DNA from: JBCCXL01 sp039191605
Lineage (GTDB): Bacteria; Acidobacteriota; Thermoanaerobaculia; Multivoradales; JAHZIX01
NCBI GenBank assembly: GCA_039191605.1
Contig: JBCCXL010000016.1
Location: forward strand, 1 to 64,000
DNA: 64,000 nucleotides
Reading direction: 5' to 3'
Shown here: positions 53,691-62,726 of the stretch, piece by piece
How the letters are laid out: each line of letters begins with the position of its first letter
How positions within the stretch are numbered: the first letter of the stretch is position 1
Translations under genes and position numbers: made by a program
Notes under the pieces: generated by a model
What the model was told of the DNA's origin: nothing
The model's input: only the letters and a program-made list of their open reading frames with translations
Databases searched by the model: none

Positions 53691-54467
53691 ATGACCGAAG
53701 CCTCGTCGCTGGACTCGTCGCTGCCGCGGGCCGGAGAGCAGCTGGTGCTGCCTCGGCCCGCCGGCACCGGCTGGTTTGCCCTGCTCGGAGGTGGAGATTC
53801 CGCCTACGGAGAGACCTTCGACGCCGACCTCGCTTGGCTCGCCAAGATCGAGGCCGGCGTCGTGGGTTTCCTGCCCACCGCCAGCGGCTCGATGGATTAC
53901 CATCGCCAGCTGGCGTCCTACTTCCACGAGGAGCTAGGCCGCGCTCTCGAGCTGATTCCCGTCTACCGCGGCCGGGATGTGCGTCGCCGCCCTCACCTGG
54001 AGCGCATCGCCACCCTGCCGGCGACCTATCTCGGCGGCGGCGTGGCGGACATGCTGCTGGAGACGTTGCGAGATAGCCCGGTGCTGGATGCCCTCAAGGA
54101 GGGGCTGGAGCAGGGGCGTTCGATCATCGCTACCGCCGCCAGCGCTCGAGCCTTCGGAGCCTGGGCCCTCGGCCTTGGAGGCGATGAGGTCTTGCCGGGA
54201 TTTGGCTGGCTCCGGGGAGGGGTCCTGGAGACCGTCTTCGAGCCTGAAGACGACGAGCGGCTGCGCCAGCTCCTGAAGCGGCCCGGCGCCCGCTGGGCCC
54301 TCGGTTTGCCGGCCGGAAGCGCGGCCCTGCTGGCGCCATCCGGCGAGGTTGAGGTGGTTGGCGAAATTTACTATCTGGACGCCGTCGACGGGGACTTCCG
54401 AATCTACCGGCAGGAGCCCTCGGACGGGGTGCTCCCACCGCTCCCCCTGGACCCTCGGGAAGGCTGA
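53691..54467 (+). CDS. S51-like (cyanophycinase/peptidase E fold) protein
   Basis: 258 residues with the class-I glutamine-amidotransferase-like fold of S51 peptidases. GVVGFLPTASGS, ALELIPVY, TYLGGGVADMLLETL and a nucleophile-elbow-like IIATAASARAFGAW (Ser in the place of the S51 serine, though GTSAG is altered to TAASA) are visible. Activity as a peptidase is therefore uncertain. It sits 16 bp after sucD and 143 bp before ndk, so it belongs to the same run of genes. The function is not known. Confidence 0.7.
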   Translation: MTEASSLDSSLPRAGEQLVLPRPAGTGWFALLGGGDSAYGETFDADLAWLAKIEAGVVGFLPTASGSMDYHRQLASYFHEELGRALELIPVYRGRDVRRRPHLERIATLPATYLGGGVADMLLETLRDSPVLDALKEGLEQGRSIIATAASARAFGAWALGLGGDEVLPGFGWLRGGVLETVFEPEDDERLRQLLKRPGARWALGLPAGSAALLAPSGEVEVVGEIYYLDAVDGDFRIYRQEPSDGVLPPLPLDPREG

Positions 54468-54581
54468 GGGCTGGAACTGCTCCCAACCCTTCGCAGCCTC
54501 TCGCCGAATGGTCCCCCCTTCATGACTTTCGGGCGCAAGCCCATTCCCGAACGATTCACTTCAACCTTCATAGAGACCATA

Positions 54582-54596
54582 GCGGGCTTCGCCCGC
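54582..54596 (+). promoter_or_regulatory. Compact hairpin directly in front of the ndk ribosome binding site
   Basis: GCGGGC (54582-54587), loop TTC, GCCCGC (54591-54596), followed at once by GGGAG and then ATG 54611. It is close enough to affect ribosome access or to be a terminator of the upstream message. Confidence 0.5.
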
Positions 54597-54610
54597 GGGA
54601 GACGAATAAC

Positions 54611-55033
54611 ATGGCTAAGACTCTGACCATCATCAAGCCCGATGCCGTTGCTGCCGGCAATGCCGGAAACATCCTCGCCCAGCTGGAGGGTGAGGGCTTC
54701 ACCGTTCGCGGGCTGCGCCTGCTGCGCCTCACCGAGGCCCAGGCCAAGGCCTTCTACGCGGTGCACGCCGAGCGCCCCTTCTACGGTGAGCTGGTGAGCT
54801 TCATGACCTCCGGCCCGGTGATTCCGGCGGTGCTGGAGCGTGAGGACGCCGTTCCCTACCTGCGTCAGGTGATGGGTGCCACCAACTCCGAGGAGGCCGC
54901 CGAGGGCACCATCCGCAACCGCTTCGGCACCAACATTGAGCGCAACGCCATCCACGGCAGCGACTCCGAAGAGAACGCCGCCATCGAGATCGCCTTCTTC
55001 TTCAGCCAGGCGGACCTCATCGGCGCTCAATAA
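54611..55033 (+). CDS. ndk: Nucleoside diphosphate kinase
   Basis: 140 residues, standard Ndk length. It moves the gamma phosphate between nucleoside triphosphates and diphosphates through a phosphohistidine. The sequence is complete: TLTIIKPDAVAAGNAGNI, FYAVHAERPFYGELVSFM, GATNSEEAAEGTIRNRFG and His115 in ERNAIHGSDSEENA. Genomic neighbours sucC/sucD are common in several phyla and fit the link between substrate-level phosphorylation and nucleotide pools. Confidence 0.97.
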   Translation: MAKTLTIIKPDAVAAGNAGNILAQLEGEGFTVRGLRLLRLTEAQAKAFYAVHAERPFYGELVSFMTSGPVIPAVLEREDAVPYLRQVMGATNSEEAAEGTIRNRFGTNIERNAIHGSDSEENAAIEIAFFFSQADLIGAQ

Positions 55034-55083
55034 GAGGCGCTCCATCCAAGACGTCGTCCGCTGATGCGGCGGCTTCTAGCCGA

Positions 55084-55135
55084 GGGCACGCGGCCTTTCT
55101 CCGGTTCTTTCCGGGAAGGTGCGTGCCCTTTGTTG
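55084..55135 (+). terminator. Terminator of ndk
   Basis: GGGCACGC (55084-55091) pairs with GCGTGCCC (55121-55128), with inner pairing in the loop (CCGG/CCGG region), followed by TTTGTT. Confidence 0.7.
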
Positions 55136-55231
55136 TTGCGGAATCCACCCACCGTTTCTGCCACCGGGCTCCTCGCTTTAGGCTCCTCGCCTAAGCCGGT
55201 GCTTTCGGGGTTGGGGCAGGGCCAAAGACAA

Positions 55232-55274
55232 CAACGCCCTCCCGGAGTCGTGAGACCTTCTCGGGAGGGCGTTG
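55232..55274 (-). terminator. Terminator of the response-regulator gene
   Basis: CAACGCCCTCCCG (55232-55244) and CGGGAGGGCGTTG (55262-55274) form a perfect 13-bp stem. On the minus strand TTGTCTTTGG follows or overlaps the arm. It lies 70 bp past the stop of the gene at 55344, and back to back with the ndk terminator. Confidence 0.7.
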
Positions 55275-55343
55275 GGAGATCCGCAGAGCTTAGGCTCATG
55301 GAGCCCGGGCCTCGGGATCCGCTCTATTTCGGGGGAACCGGGA

Positions 55344-56531
55344 TCAGATCTCTAGCTTCTGCTCGATGGCGGTGAGGCGATGACGGGCCATGGCGAGATT
55401 GGAGCGCTCGCGGTCGAGGGCGAAGTAGAGGAAGAGATTTGGCTCTCTGCTCAGGGGGCGGATCAGGTGGTACTGGGTACCGAGGGAGATGAGGATGTCC
55501 TCGATCCCGTCATCGAGGCCGAGATCCTGCATTACGCGGAGCTTGGCCCGCACCACGGCGGTGTTACCGGCGCTAGCAATATCGAGATTGATGGCTTCGC
55601 CGCCGCCGGCGGTGCCGAGGGTCATGCCGCTCTGATAGTCCACCAGGCTGATGCCTAGGGCTCCCTCGATCTGCATGGCTTCTTGAAGACTTTCTTTCAC
55701 GTTACCCATCATCGTTTCCTTCTCTTGACTAGGTATTTCAGCGTCTGCTGCAGCAGTTGATTCTTCTGCTGTCAGAGGCGCAACTTCATCGAACAATGAC
55801 TCCACGCTGGCTCTGCGCCCGTTGACGCTCTCCTCTCCGAGGTCGAAGGGGGAGACGCTGAGCAGGAGCGTTTCGAGAGCCGTGGTGATGGTTTGGGGGG
55901 ATTCGGGGCTGGCTTCTTTGAGGGTGATCTGGGCCTGGTGATCCCAGCCGAGGATCTTGCGGGCCGCTTCGTTGCCGATCAGTGAGTCGGTCTCGGCGTG
56001 GATCAAGTCCCCGTGATCGAAGGCCAAGGTGCCGACGCTGCCCTTCCAGGACACCTCCAGCCGGCAGTCCCGCCGCTCTTGGAAGATCAGCAGCGCAAAG
56101 CCGTGGAGAGAGAGGCCGTCGACGAAGCGTTGACGCTTCTCGGCGGTCTCCTGGATCAGCGTCATGAGCTGCGGGAGATCGACCGGCTTTTCGACATAGG
56201 CGAAAGCCCCGCAGCGCTGAATTTCTCGCTTTAGTCTGGGGTTGCCGAAGGCGGTGACGGTAATCACCGAACCGTCGAATTTTCGATCTCGGAGGGCCAG
56301 CAGAAGGTTGAAGCCGTCCATCACCGGCATGTTGATGTCGGTGAGGACTACGTCTGCGGGGCTCTCTTCGAGCTGATCTAGGGCTTCCTGGCCGTTGCCG
56401 GCCTCGAGAACCTGGAGGTTGGGGTACTTGCTCTCGAGGGCGTCTCGGATGCTGTCGCGGAATAGGTCCTCGTCATCTACGATCAGGACCGTCGGGATAT
56501 CGGATTGTGTGCTTTGGCTTGTTGTTGCCAC
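55344..56531 (-). CDS. Response regulator: REC - PATAN (DUF4388-like) - roadblock-like
   Basis: 395 residues. The receiver domain has the acidic pocket in VDDEDLF, phosphoacceptor Asp65 in VLTDINMP and Lys in YVEKPVD. A PATAN/DUF4388-like part follows (GSVGTLAFDHGDLIHAETDS, GNEAARKILGW), typical of proteins tied to type IV pili, gliding or cell polarity. The last 110 residues (MGNVKESLQEAMQIEGALGI to the end) look like a roadblock/LC7 fold, which often binds small MglA-like GTPases. No DNA-binding output exists, so it should act by protein contact. A histidine kinase gene is 250 bp upstream. Confidence 0.8.
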   Translation of the reverse strand: MATTSQSTQSDIPTVLIVDDEDLFRDSIRDALESKYPNLQVLEAGNGQEALDQLEESPADVVLTDINMPVMDGFNLLLALRDRKFDGSVITVTAFGNPRLKREIQRCGAFAYVEKPVDLPQLMTLIQETAEKRQRFVDGLSLHGFALLIFQERRDCRLEVSWKGSVGTLAFDHGDLIHAETDSLIGNEAARKILGWDHQAQITLKEASPESPQTITTALETLLLSVSPFDLGEESVNGRRASVESLFDEVAPLTAEESTAAADAEIPSQEKETMMGNVKESLQEAMQIEGALGISLVDYQSGMTLGTAGGGEAINLDIASAGNTAVVRAKLRVMQDLGLDDGIEDILISLGTQYHLIRPLSREPNLFLYFALDRERSNLAMARHRLTAIEQKLEI

Positions 56532-56777
56532 AGAGACGATCTTTCTGGGACTTCTTGATCACTTGGTGAGGTACTGAGCAGCGCAGTTTAGTGGTCCGGT
56601 GGAGTCGTTCTCCAGCAGAGGAAGCGTGCCCTCTGGGGAGAGAAACGCAGTCCCGCAGCAGAGGGCCAGGGCCGGTTACCGCGAATCTGTTTCTTGACGA
56701 TCTAGACCTGAATCGGTGCAAGTGTCGCTGCTACTGGTGCGGAGAAACGGGAGAAGACAACAAGGTTGTGATGTATA

Positions 56778-58238
56778 TCATGGTTTCGCGAGGTCCAAAA
56801 GTATCGTCGCTTCGGTGCCTTTTCCTGAACTTTCTAGGGTGATGCTGGCTCCCATCAGCGACAACAAATGCCGGCAAATCGCCAGTCCTAGGCCGGTGCC
56901 GTCGGAGCGGGTGGTGTAATAAGGCTTGAAGATGTGGGCAAGGATTTCTTCTGGAATCCCGGGGCCATTGTCTTTGACTACCAGGACGAAATGAGAGCCG
57001 CTGGGGTAAGCGCTGAGGGTGACCAATGCCCCGGGACGGCTCCGCAGCGCCTTGGCGGAATTCGCCACCAAATTGAGCAGCACCTGATGGAGGGCCCGAG
57101 GGTCGACCAGGGCCGACTTTTCGGTCGGCTCGACTTCTAGCTCGAATCGAGCCTGCTGCTCTTCCAGAGCTGAACGCGCCAGGAGCTGAAAGTTGGTGAG
57201 GAAATCACCGACGTCCACCGGCTCGATGCGGGGGCGGTCGTAGAGGCTGTAGGAGCGCAGGGAGCGCAGCATGTATTCCAGCCGCTCCATCTCCTGGCCC
57301 ATGCGCTGGAGGTAGGTGCGGACCTTCTCCCGAGGCATCGAGTCGAGGTTGTCCTGAACCACCTGCAGCGCGGTCTTCACCGAGTTGACGGGGTTTCCCA
57401 TCTCGTGGCGCACGCCGGAAAAGACCATCCCTAAGTTGTCGTGGAAATTTTGGGCCTCGGCGATAGAGCGCAGCCGGTGGAGCTCGGTGACGTCCCGCAC
57501 CATGGCGAGGAACTCCAGAACCTCCCCTTCCGGCGAGCGGATGGGAAAGACGTTGGCGTAAACGAAGCGCCGAAGCTCCGGGCGGGATCGCCCACGCACG
57601 GTGTAATCCCGCTTCCACTCTTTGCCCGAGGTCAGCCGGCGGCGAGCCCAGCTCCAGTCCTCGAGGTGCTCCGGGGCTCCCGGCAGGCGCCATACTGGAC
57701 GCTGCAGGATTTGGTCGTAGCTCAGCCCGCTCCAGCGCAGGTAGGCGTCGTTGGCGTAACGTACCTCCCCGCGGGGAGAGAAGATCAGCACGCCTTCCGC
57801 CAGCTGATCCGCTACCCCTCGAAGGGTGCTCTGGCTTGGATTCGGGCCGAACTCATCGCTGACGTCCCGCTGCACCGCTAGGTAGTAGATCAGCCGCCCC
57901 TGCTGGTTGTGCACCGGGTCGACATACCACCGCATCATGAAGGGCTCGCCCCCCTTGCGGTAGTTGATGGTCTGACCGTGGAAGCTCTCGCCGGCTTCGA
58001 GGTTGGCGCGCAGCCGCTGGAGCACCTGCCGATCGGTCTCCGGTCCCTGGAGAAAGCGTGGGGATCGCCCGAGCACCTCGTCCAGCGAGTAGCCGGTCAT
58101 GCGCAGGAAGGCGGCGTTGGCGTGGAGAATCCGCGGTCCCGGCTCGTCTAGCAGGGTGTCGGTGAGCACGAAGCCTTCCCGCAGGCTCTCGACGGCGCGA
58201 GCGACGGGGATGGCGGAGATGCGCTTGCGGCGAGCCAA
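56778..58238 (-). CDS. PAS (LOV-like, Cys-less) - PAS - histidine kinase
   Basis: 486 residues. PAS 1 (about 22-130) closely follows LOV domains (NAAFLRMTGYSLDEVLGR, RFLQGPETD, NYRKGGEPF, Gln123 in AVQRDV), but the GRNCRFLQ motif reads GRSPRFLQ, so the flavin-adduct Cys is Pro60. PAS 2 covers about 140-255. The DHp domain has His278 in VRHEMGNPVNS, and the ATPase domain has N-box NLVANSAKALRSRP, G1 DNGPGIPEE, F-box and G2 GTGLGLAICRH. It has no membrane helix, so it is a cytoplasmic sensor. Translation appears to begin at TTG 58238. Its likely partner is the regulator at 55344-56531. Confidence 0.87.
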   Translation of the reverse strand: MARRKRISAIPVARAVESLREGFVLTDTLLDEPGPRILHANAAFLRMTGYSLDEVLGRSPRFLQGPETDRQVLQRLRANLEAGESFHGQTINYRKGGEPFMMRWYVDPVHNQQGRLIYYLAVQRDVSDEFGPNPSQSTLRGVADQLAEGVLIFSPRGEVRYANDAYLRWSGLSYDQILQRPVWRLPGAPEHLEDWSWARRRLTSGKEWKRDYTVRGRSRPELRRFVYANVFPIRSPEGEVLEFLAMVRDVTELHRLRSIAEAQNFHDNLGMVFSGVRHEMGNPVNSVKTALQVVQDNLDSMPREKVRTYLQRMGQEMERLEYMLRSLRSYSLYDRPRIEPVDVGDFLTNFQLLARSALEEQQARFELEVEPTEKSALVDPRALHQVLLNLVANSAKALRSRPGALVTLSAYPSGSHFVLVVKDNGPGIPEEILAHIFKPYYTTRSDGTGLGLAICRHLLSLMGASITLESSGKGTEATILLDLAKP

Positions 58239-58254
58239 GGGGGAAGGCGAGGCG

Positions 58255-61200
58255 CTAGTGGGTGGCAGCCGGTAGATGGAGGCGAGTGATCACCGGATCG
58301 TGATCGCTGCCGGCGCGGCTGGCGGGAACATCGGTGTTGACGTGGAGAATGCGGATCTCGGCCCGGTCGGCGAGGCTGGGGCTGACCAAGATGTGATCCA
58401 GGATCTGGCTGTTGCCGCGCCAGTTATAGGTATAGCGGTCGGCGGTAGGGATCCCCTCGATGAGGTTCACGAGGCCTGGTTCTCCCTCTTTGCCAACTTC
58501 GGTGAGGGCTCGCAGGGGAGCGCGGAACTCGTGCTCGTTGAGATCTCCCAGCAGGACGATGTGGGCTGCGGGGTTCGCCGCGAGGATGCTGTCTACCACG
58601 GTGCGAAGCACCAGAGCAGACTCCAGGCGCGGCGCTTCGGTGCGGGGCACCGGCGGCTGCGGGGAGCCGTAGATGCGATCGTCGCCCCCTTTGGATTTGA
58701 GATGGTTGTTGATCAAGAAGACCCGCTGCCCCTGGAAGTGGACCTCCAGGGCGAGGCTCTTACGCACTCGGTAGAAAGACTCGGCGGTGGGGTCGACCCG
58801 GGCGGGATTGGGGGTCAGGAAGTGGCCGGAAGGGCTGTTTCCGAGCTGCACTGGGGTGTTGGGGCCTGCCGCCACTCCCCCGGGGAGGGTGCGCACCGGC
58901 ACCTCTACTCGGTCTGGGCGGGTGAGGTAGGCGACGCGAATATTGCCCCCCGGCTGGCCGCCGTCGGCATCGTGATCCGGGTCCACCCAATGAGCCTCGT
59001 AGCGAGGGCCGCCGACGGAAACGATGCGCTCGATCAGGCGTTCCAGGGTCTTGGCGCTGGAGACTACGCCGTCGGTTTCGGTCTCCCCCCGCTCGCGGGG
59101 TCCGCTATCGTCCTGAATCTCCTGCAGAGCGATGGCGTCGGGGCTGCGCATCGAGTCGACGACGTGGCGGGCGATGGTGAGGTATTGATTGTCGGAGTCT
59201 TTGAGGTCGAGGTTGAGGACGTTGTAGGAGGCGATGGTGAGGTAGTCCTCGGTGGCGGCCCACCGCTCTGCGAGGGCCGGCGGGGGCGCGTCGGCGCTGG
59301 CCGATTCGAGGGCCGGGAAGTCTTCGGTGACGAAGAGCTGGTAGGCGCCATAGGCATAGCCCAGGATTCCCGTGAGGGGGCTGGCGAAGCGGTCGCCGAC
59401 GGCGGCGTCGGGGAGCTCGTCCACCAGCCGGCGATCCACCAGCACGCGCTCTGCATTGAGGTCGCCGTCCACCAGCACCACGCCGCCGGCATCGCTGCGG
59501 GGCTGGCTGTCGCGGCCGCCGTCGGCGATCACCACCAGGCCGCCGTATTCCGTGGTGGGGCCTACCACCAGAGGCTCCTGGACCGCGACCCTCATACCCT
59601 CCAGGCTCTCGAAGAAGTCGAGGGAATCGGAGTCCGGCTCGAAGGAGCCCAGGGCGTCGTCGTCCACCGCGCCGGCGGGGGGCTGTCGCCCGGCGCTACC
59701 GATCTGGACCGGGGCCGGCAGCGGGACGCTGTCTCGGGTCACCTCGACGATGGCTTCCTCTAGGGTAGTCACCGGTAAGCCGCCGCGGTCGGCGAGCTCT
59801 CGGGCGAAGCCGATCACCCGCACCTGCTGCCCGGGGGCGAGCTTCGGCTGCGCTGCCCGCGGGTGGGGAGTCACGTACAGGGCATCGGAGCTGTGGGGAT
59901 TGCCGTCTCCCTGGGAGTCCTGGATCCAGAAGGCCCGAGGCCCTACCGCGTCGCCTTCCTCGTCGACCTCGTCGGGGCGGTCCACGGCGGTGATCACCGC
60001 CTCGACGACGTGCTCTACGTGCCCCTCGCTCCAGCCCGTGGCGAAGGGGGAGCGATGGGCCGCGCCCTGGATCTCGGCGGCGGAAGACGGCCGGGGGGAG
60101 AGAGCAAAGAGCAGGAATTGATTGATCTGGGTGTCGCTGAAGTTGTCGTCGCTGGCCAGCACTAGGGTGCGGCGGCCGTCCTCGAGGCGGGGGCCGAGGG
60201 CCAGGGCCTCGACGTTGTCCAGCAGCAGCGGCTCCCCGTCGAGGCGCAGGGTCTCGAGGTCCAGCACCAGGGTCTTCTGCACCGGCTGGCGCTGAGGGTC
60301 GGCGGAGATCACCGGACGCTGGGGCTCGCCGCCAGCGAAGAGTGGCGGAGCGGAGGCGAGGTCGACGTGGAAGATCTTCGCGGTGTTGCCCACGCCCTTG
60401 GTGTAGCCGCGCTCCAGGGCCAGCAGGTCGGTGTCCGAGAGGGCCAGCAGGTCCACCAATCCGTTGATCGCCAGATCTCCTTCGGCGAGGGCGGCGTGAG
60501 GCACCTTCTCGGTGACGTAGAGGTACTCGCCGTCCAGAGCCGGGGCCTGGTCCGCCGGCCGGGAGGAATGCAGCGAGTAGCGCAGAATGCGCACCGGGCT
60601 GCCGGCATCCGGCGAGGCCTGAGGTCCGTCCTGGGTGAGGGCGTTCTCGGTGGCGGTGAAGAGCCAGCGGCCGGATGGGGAGAGGGCGAGGCTCTCGAAG
60701 ACCATGTTGTGCCGGGGGCCGGCCTTGCCGCCGCGGCCGTCCTGGCGGTCTTGGGGCAGGAGGTACTGCGGCAGTGGCAGTTCGAATTGAGTCTTGGCGT
60801 CAGCGTCGAAGCGCCGGATCCAGGGCGCAACGCCCTCGTCGATCATGCCCTCCGAGGCGACGAAGAAGCCGCCGTCCGGTAGCTGGACCAGCGCCTCGGG
60901 GTCCAGGGAGTCTTCCGCGAACACCGACCCGTCGGCATGTTGCAGAAAGACCGTCGGCAGAAGTTCGATGCTCTGGTCCTGGAGCCGCCCTTCGCTGAGG
61001 TCGATGCGCAGGGGATGGAGCCGGGCTGGGGCGCGGCGGCTGGCGTCGTCGGAGACCGCCCACCATAGATCTTCGGAGGCGTTATAGACGAGGCCTGAGA
61101 GGCCGCCCACGGGGCTGCCGTCGGGGGCCCGCTTGGGGGCGATTCCCTGGCCCAGGAACTCCCAGGCGTCCGGGGCGGCTCCCAAGGCGGGCTCCGCTGC

Positions 61201-61467
61201 CTTCGCTGTCGCGGTGGAGGTTTGGGCCGCGGCGTCAGCGCTCGTCGCCGGAGAGGGGGTCGACGCGCAGCCGAGGAGGCCGAGGGTCATTCCCAGGGCG
61301 AGGCAGCCCGCCCAGAGTGGGGCGAGGGTCGAGATCCACCAGGAGGACGGAGCGTCGCCCGTCGAGGGATCGAAGGAAGGCTCGGCCTTCGCCGGCAGTC
61401 TCGGGATGGGGGAGCTCGAGACGTAGGCTCTCGATACGGCAGGGCTCGACAGGGTGGATCTCGGCAT
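58255..61467 (-). CDS. Lipoprotein with phytase-like esterase domain and EEP nuclease/phosphatase domain
   Basis: About 1070 residues. A lipobox (LGLLGCAS) after a hydrophobic stretch marks it as a lipoprotein. Residues about 80-440 match the esterase-like/phytase-like beta-propeller (GGLSGLVYNASEDLWWAVSD, FFVASEGMIDEGVAPWIRRF). A middle OB-like region follows (GNPHSSDALYVTPHPRAA). The end is an endonuclease/exonuclease/phosphatase domain (about 740-1066): IASYNVLNLDLKD, ALQEIQDDSG, INNHLKSKGGDD, LLGDLNEHEF, GSDHDPVITRL. Many extracellular nucleases have this last part. It probably works on extracellular phosphoesters. ATG 61467 has GGAGAG upstream. Confidence 0.85.
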   Translation of the reverse strand: MPRSTLSSPAVSRAYVSSSPIPRLPAKAEPSFDPSTGDAPSSWWISTLAPLWAGCLALGMTLGLLGCASTPSPATSADAAAQTSTATAKAAEPALGAAPDAWEFLGQGIAPKRAPDGSPVGGLSGLVYNASEDLWWAVSDDASRRAPARLHPLRIDLSEGRLQDQSIELLPTVFLQHADGSVFAEDSLDPEALVQLPDGGFFVASEGMIDEGVAPWIRRFDADAKTQFELPLPQYLLPQDRQDGRGGKAGPRHNMVFESLALSPSGRWLFTATENALTQDGPQASPDAGSPVRILRYSLHSSRPADQAPALDGEYLYVTEKVPHAALAEGDLAINGLVDLLALSDTDLLALERGYTKGVGNTAKIFHVDLASAPPLFAGGEPQRPVISADPQRQPVQKTLVLDLETLRLDGEPLLLDNVEALALGPRLEDGRRTLVLASDDNFSDTQINQFLLFALSPRPSSAAEIQGAAHRSPFATGWSEGHVEHVVEAVITAVDRPDEVDEEGDAVGPRAFWIQDSQGDGNPHSSDALYVTPHPRAAQPKLAPGQQVRVIGFARELADRGGLPVTTLEEAIVEVTRDSVPLPAPVQIGSAGRQPPAGAVDDDALGSFEPDSDSLDFFESLEGMRVAVQEPLVVGPTTEYGGLVVIADGGRDSQPRSDAGGVVLVDGDLNAERVLVDRRLVDELPDAAVGDRFASPLTGILGYAYGAYQLFVTEDFPALESASADAPPPALAERWAATEDYLTIASYNVLNLDLKDSDNQYLTIARHVVDSMRSPDAIALQEIQDDSGPRERGETETDGVVSSAKTLERLIERIVSVGGPRYEAHWVDPDHDADGGQPGGNIRVAYLTRPDRVEVPVRTLPGGVAAGPNTPVQLGNSPSGHFLTPNPARVDPTAESFYRVRKSLALEVHFQGQRVFLINNHLKSKGGDDRIYGSPQPPVPRTEAPRLESALVLRTVVDSILAANPAAHIVLLGDLNEHEFRAPLRALTEVGKEGEPGLVNLIEGIPTADRYTYNWRGNSQILDHILVSPSLADRAEIRILHVNTDVPASRAGSDHDPVITRLHLPAATH

Positions 61468-61614
61468 GGCAGCGCTCTCCGTCGTCCGGGGGCGGGAAAT
61501 CGATGGATCGAGGGTTGGGCGGACGCCCTCACGGGCTCCGCGACAGGGTAGCAAAAGCTGGGCTTTAGAACCTTGGGTAGAGAAAATTCGTTAAGTGAAC
61601 ATCGACTAACCCAT

Positions 61615-61620
61615 GGAGGA
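61615..61620 (+). promoter_or_regulatory. Ribosome binding site deciding the S41 protease start
   Basis: GGAGGA lies 10 nt before ATG 61631. It includes part of an alternative ATG (61613), which is therefore unlikely to be used. Confidence 0.7.
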
Positions 61621-61630
61621 GATCTCTTCG

Positions 61631-62725
61631 ATGCTCAAGCCCGCTTCCCACGATTCGAATCATCGTTTTCCGCGGCGCACATTTCTCGTCGCCCTGCTCT
61701 TTGCCTTGCTGCTAACGCCGTTGGCATCTCCCGCGGCGGCGGATTCTCCCGACGGGGAAACCCTCTCCTCCGTGGTGGAAGCCCTCGCCTCCGCCGTCGA
61801 GGAGGGCTACGTCTTTCCCGAGGTCGGCGCCACCATGGCGATGAAGGTGCGGCAGCAGCTCGCCGCCGGTAGCTACGGCGGCCTCGACTGGAAGGGCTTG
61901 GCGGAGGCCCTTCAGCGGGATCTGCGGGAGGTTCAGGACGATCGCCACCTCAGCGTGAGCAGCGGGGACGAGCCCTACCCGATGGAGGCTCAGGAGCCGA
62001 CGCCGGAGCAGATCCAGCAGTGGCGGGATCGGCAGGTGCGGCGCAACTTCGGCTTCGAGAAGGTGGAGCGCCTGGCCGGTAACGTCGGGCTTTTAGAGCT
62101 GCGGGGCTTCGCCCGACCCGAAGACGCCGGGGAGATCGCCCACGCGGCGATGACCTTCCTCGGCCAGAGCGACGCGCTGATCATCGATCTGCGCCACAAC
62201 GGTGGAGGCGCTCCGGCGATGGTGCAGCTGCTCTCTTCCTACCTCTTCGATGCTCAGCCGGTGCACCTCAACAGCCTGTATTGGCGGCCGACGGACACCA
62301 CTCAGCAGTGGTGGACCCTCGCCTGGGTGCCGGGGCCGCGACGCCCCGAAGTTCCCGTTTGGGTGCTCACTTCCCAGCGCACCTTCTCCGCCGCCGAGGA
62401 GTTCAGCTACAACCTGCGGCAGCTGGAGCGCGCCACCCTGGTGGGGGAGACCACCGGCGGCGGGGCTCATCCCGGAGGCACCCAGGTGCTGCACCCACGG
62501 CTGGCGGTGTGGCTGCCCACCGGGCGGGCGATCAACCCCATCACCGAAGACAATTGGGAGGGTCGGGGAGTGGAGCCCCACGTTGTTGTGGCCGCGGAAG
62601 CGGCCCTGGACACGGCCTATCGTCAGGCCCTGAGTCAGCTGCTGGAGTCTCCTCGGGACGAGAGACACCGCCAGGAGCTGGAGGAGGTCTGGGGTCGTCT
62701 CGAGGGCGAAAAAGAAGCCGAATAG
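61631..62725 (+). CDS. S41-family secreted peptidase (IRBP/tail-specific type)
   Basis: About 364 residues. A signal peptide (FLVALLFALLLTPLASPAAA) precedes an N-terminal helical domain (ASAVEEGYVFPEVGATMAMK), then the S41 core: VGLLELRGF, DALIIDLRHNGGGAPAMVQL, the nucleophile region TSQRTFSAAEEFSYNL, and GETTGGGAHPGG. There is no PDZ domain between the two parts. This is the IRBP-like bacterial subgroup, thought to act in the periplasm; the substrate is unknown. The gene is divergent from the EEP lipoprotein. Confidence 0.9.
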   Translation: MLKPASHDSNHRFPRRTFLVALLFALLLTPLASPAAADSPDGETLSSVVEALASAVEEGYVFPEVGATMAMKVRQQLAAGSYGGLDWKGLAEALQRDLREVQDDRHLSVSSGDEPYPMEAQEPTPEQIQQWRDRQVRRNFGFEKVERLAGNVGLLELRGFARPEDAGEIAHAAMTFLGQSDALIIDLRHNGGGAPAMVQLLSSYLFDAQPVHLNSLYWRPTDTTQQWWTLAWVPGPRRPEVPVWVLTSQRTFSAAEEFSYNLRQLERATLVGETTGGGAHPGGTQVLHPRLAVWLPTGRAINPITEDNWEGRGVEPHVVVAAEAALDTAYRQALSQLLESPRDERHRQELEEVWGRLEGEKEAE

Positions 62726-62726
62726 C

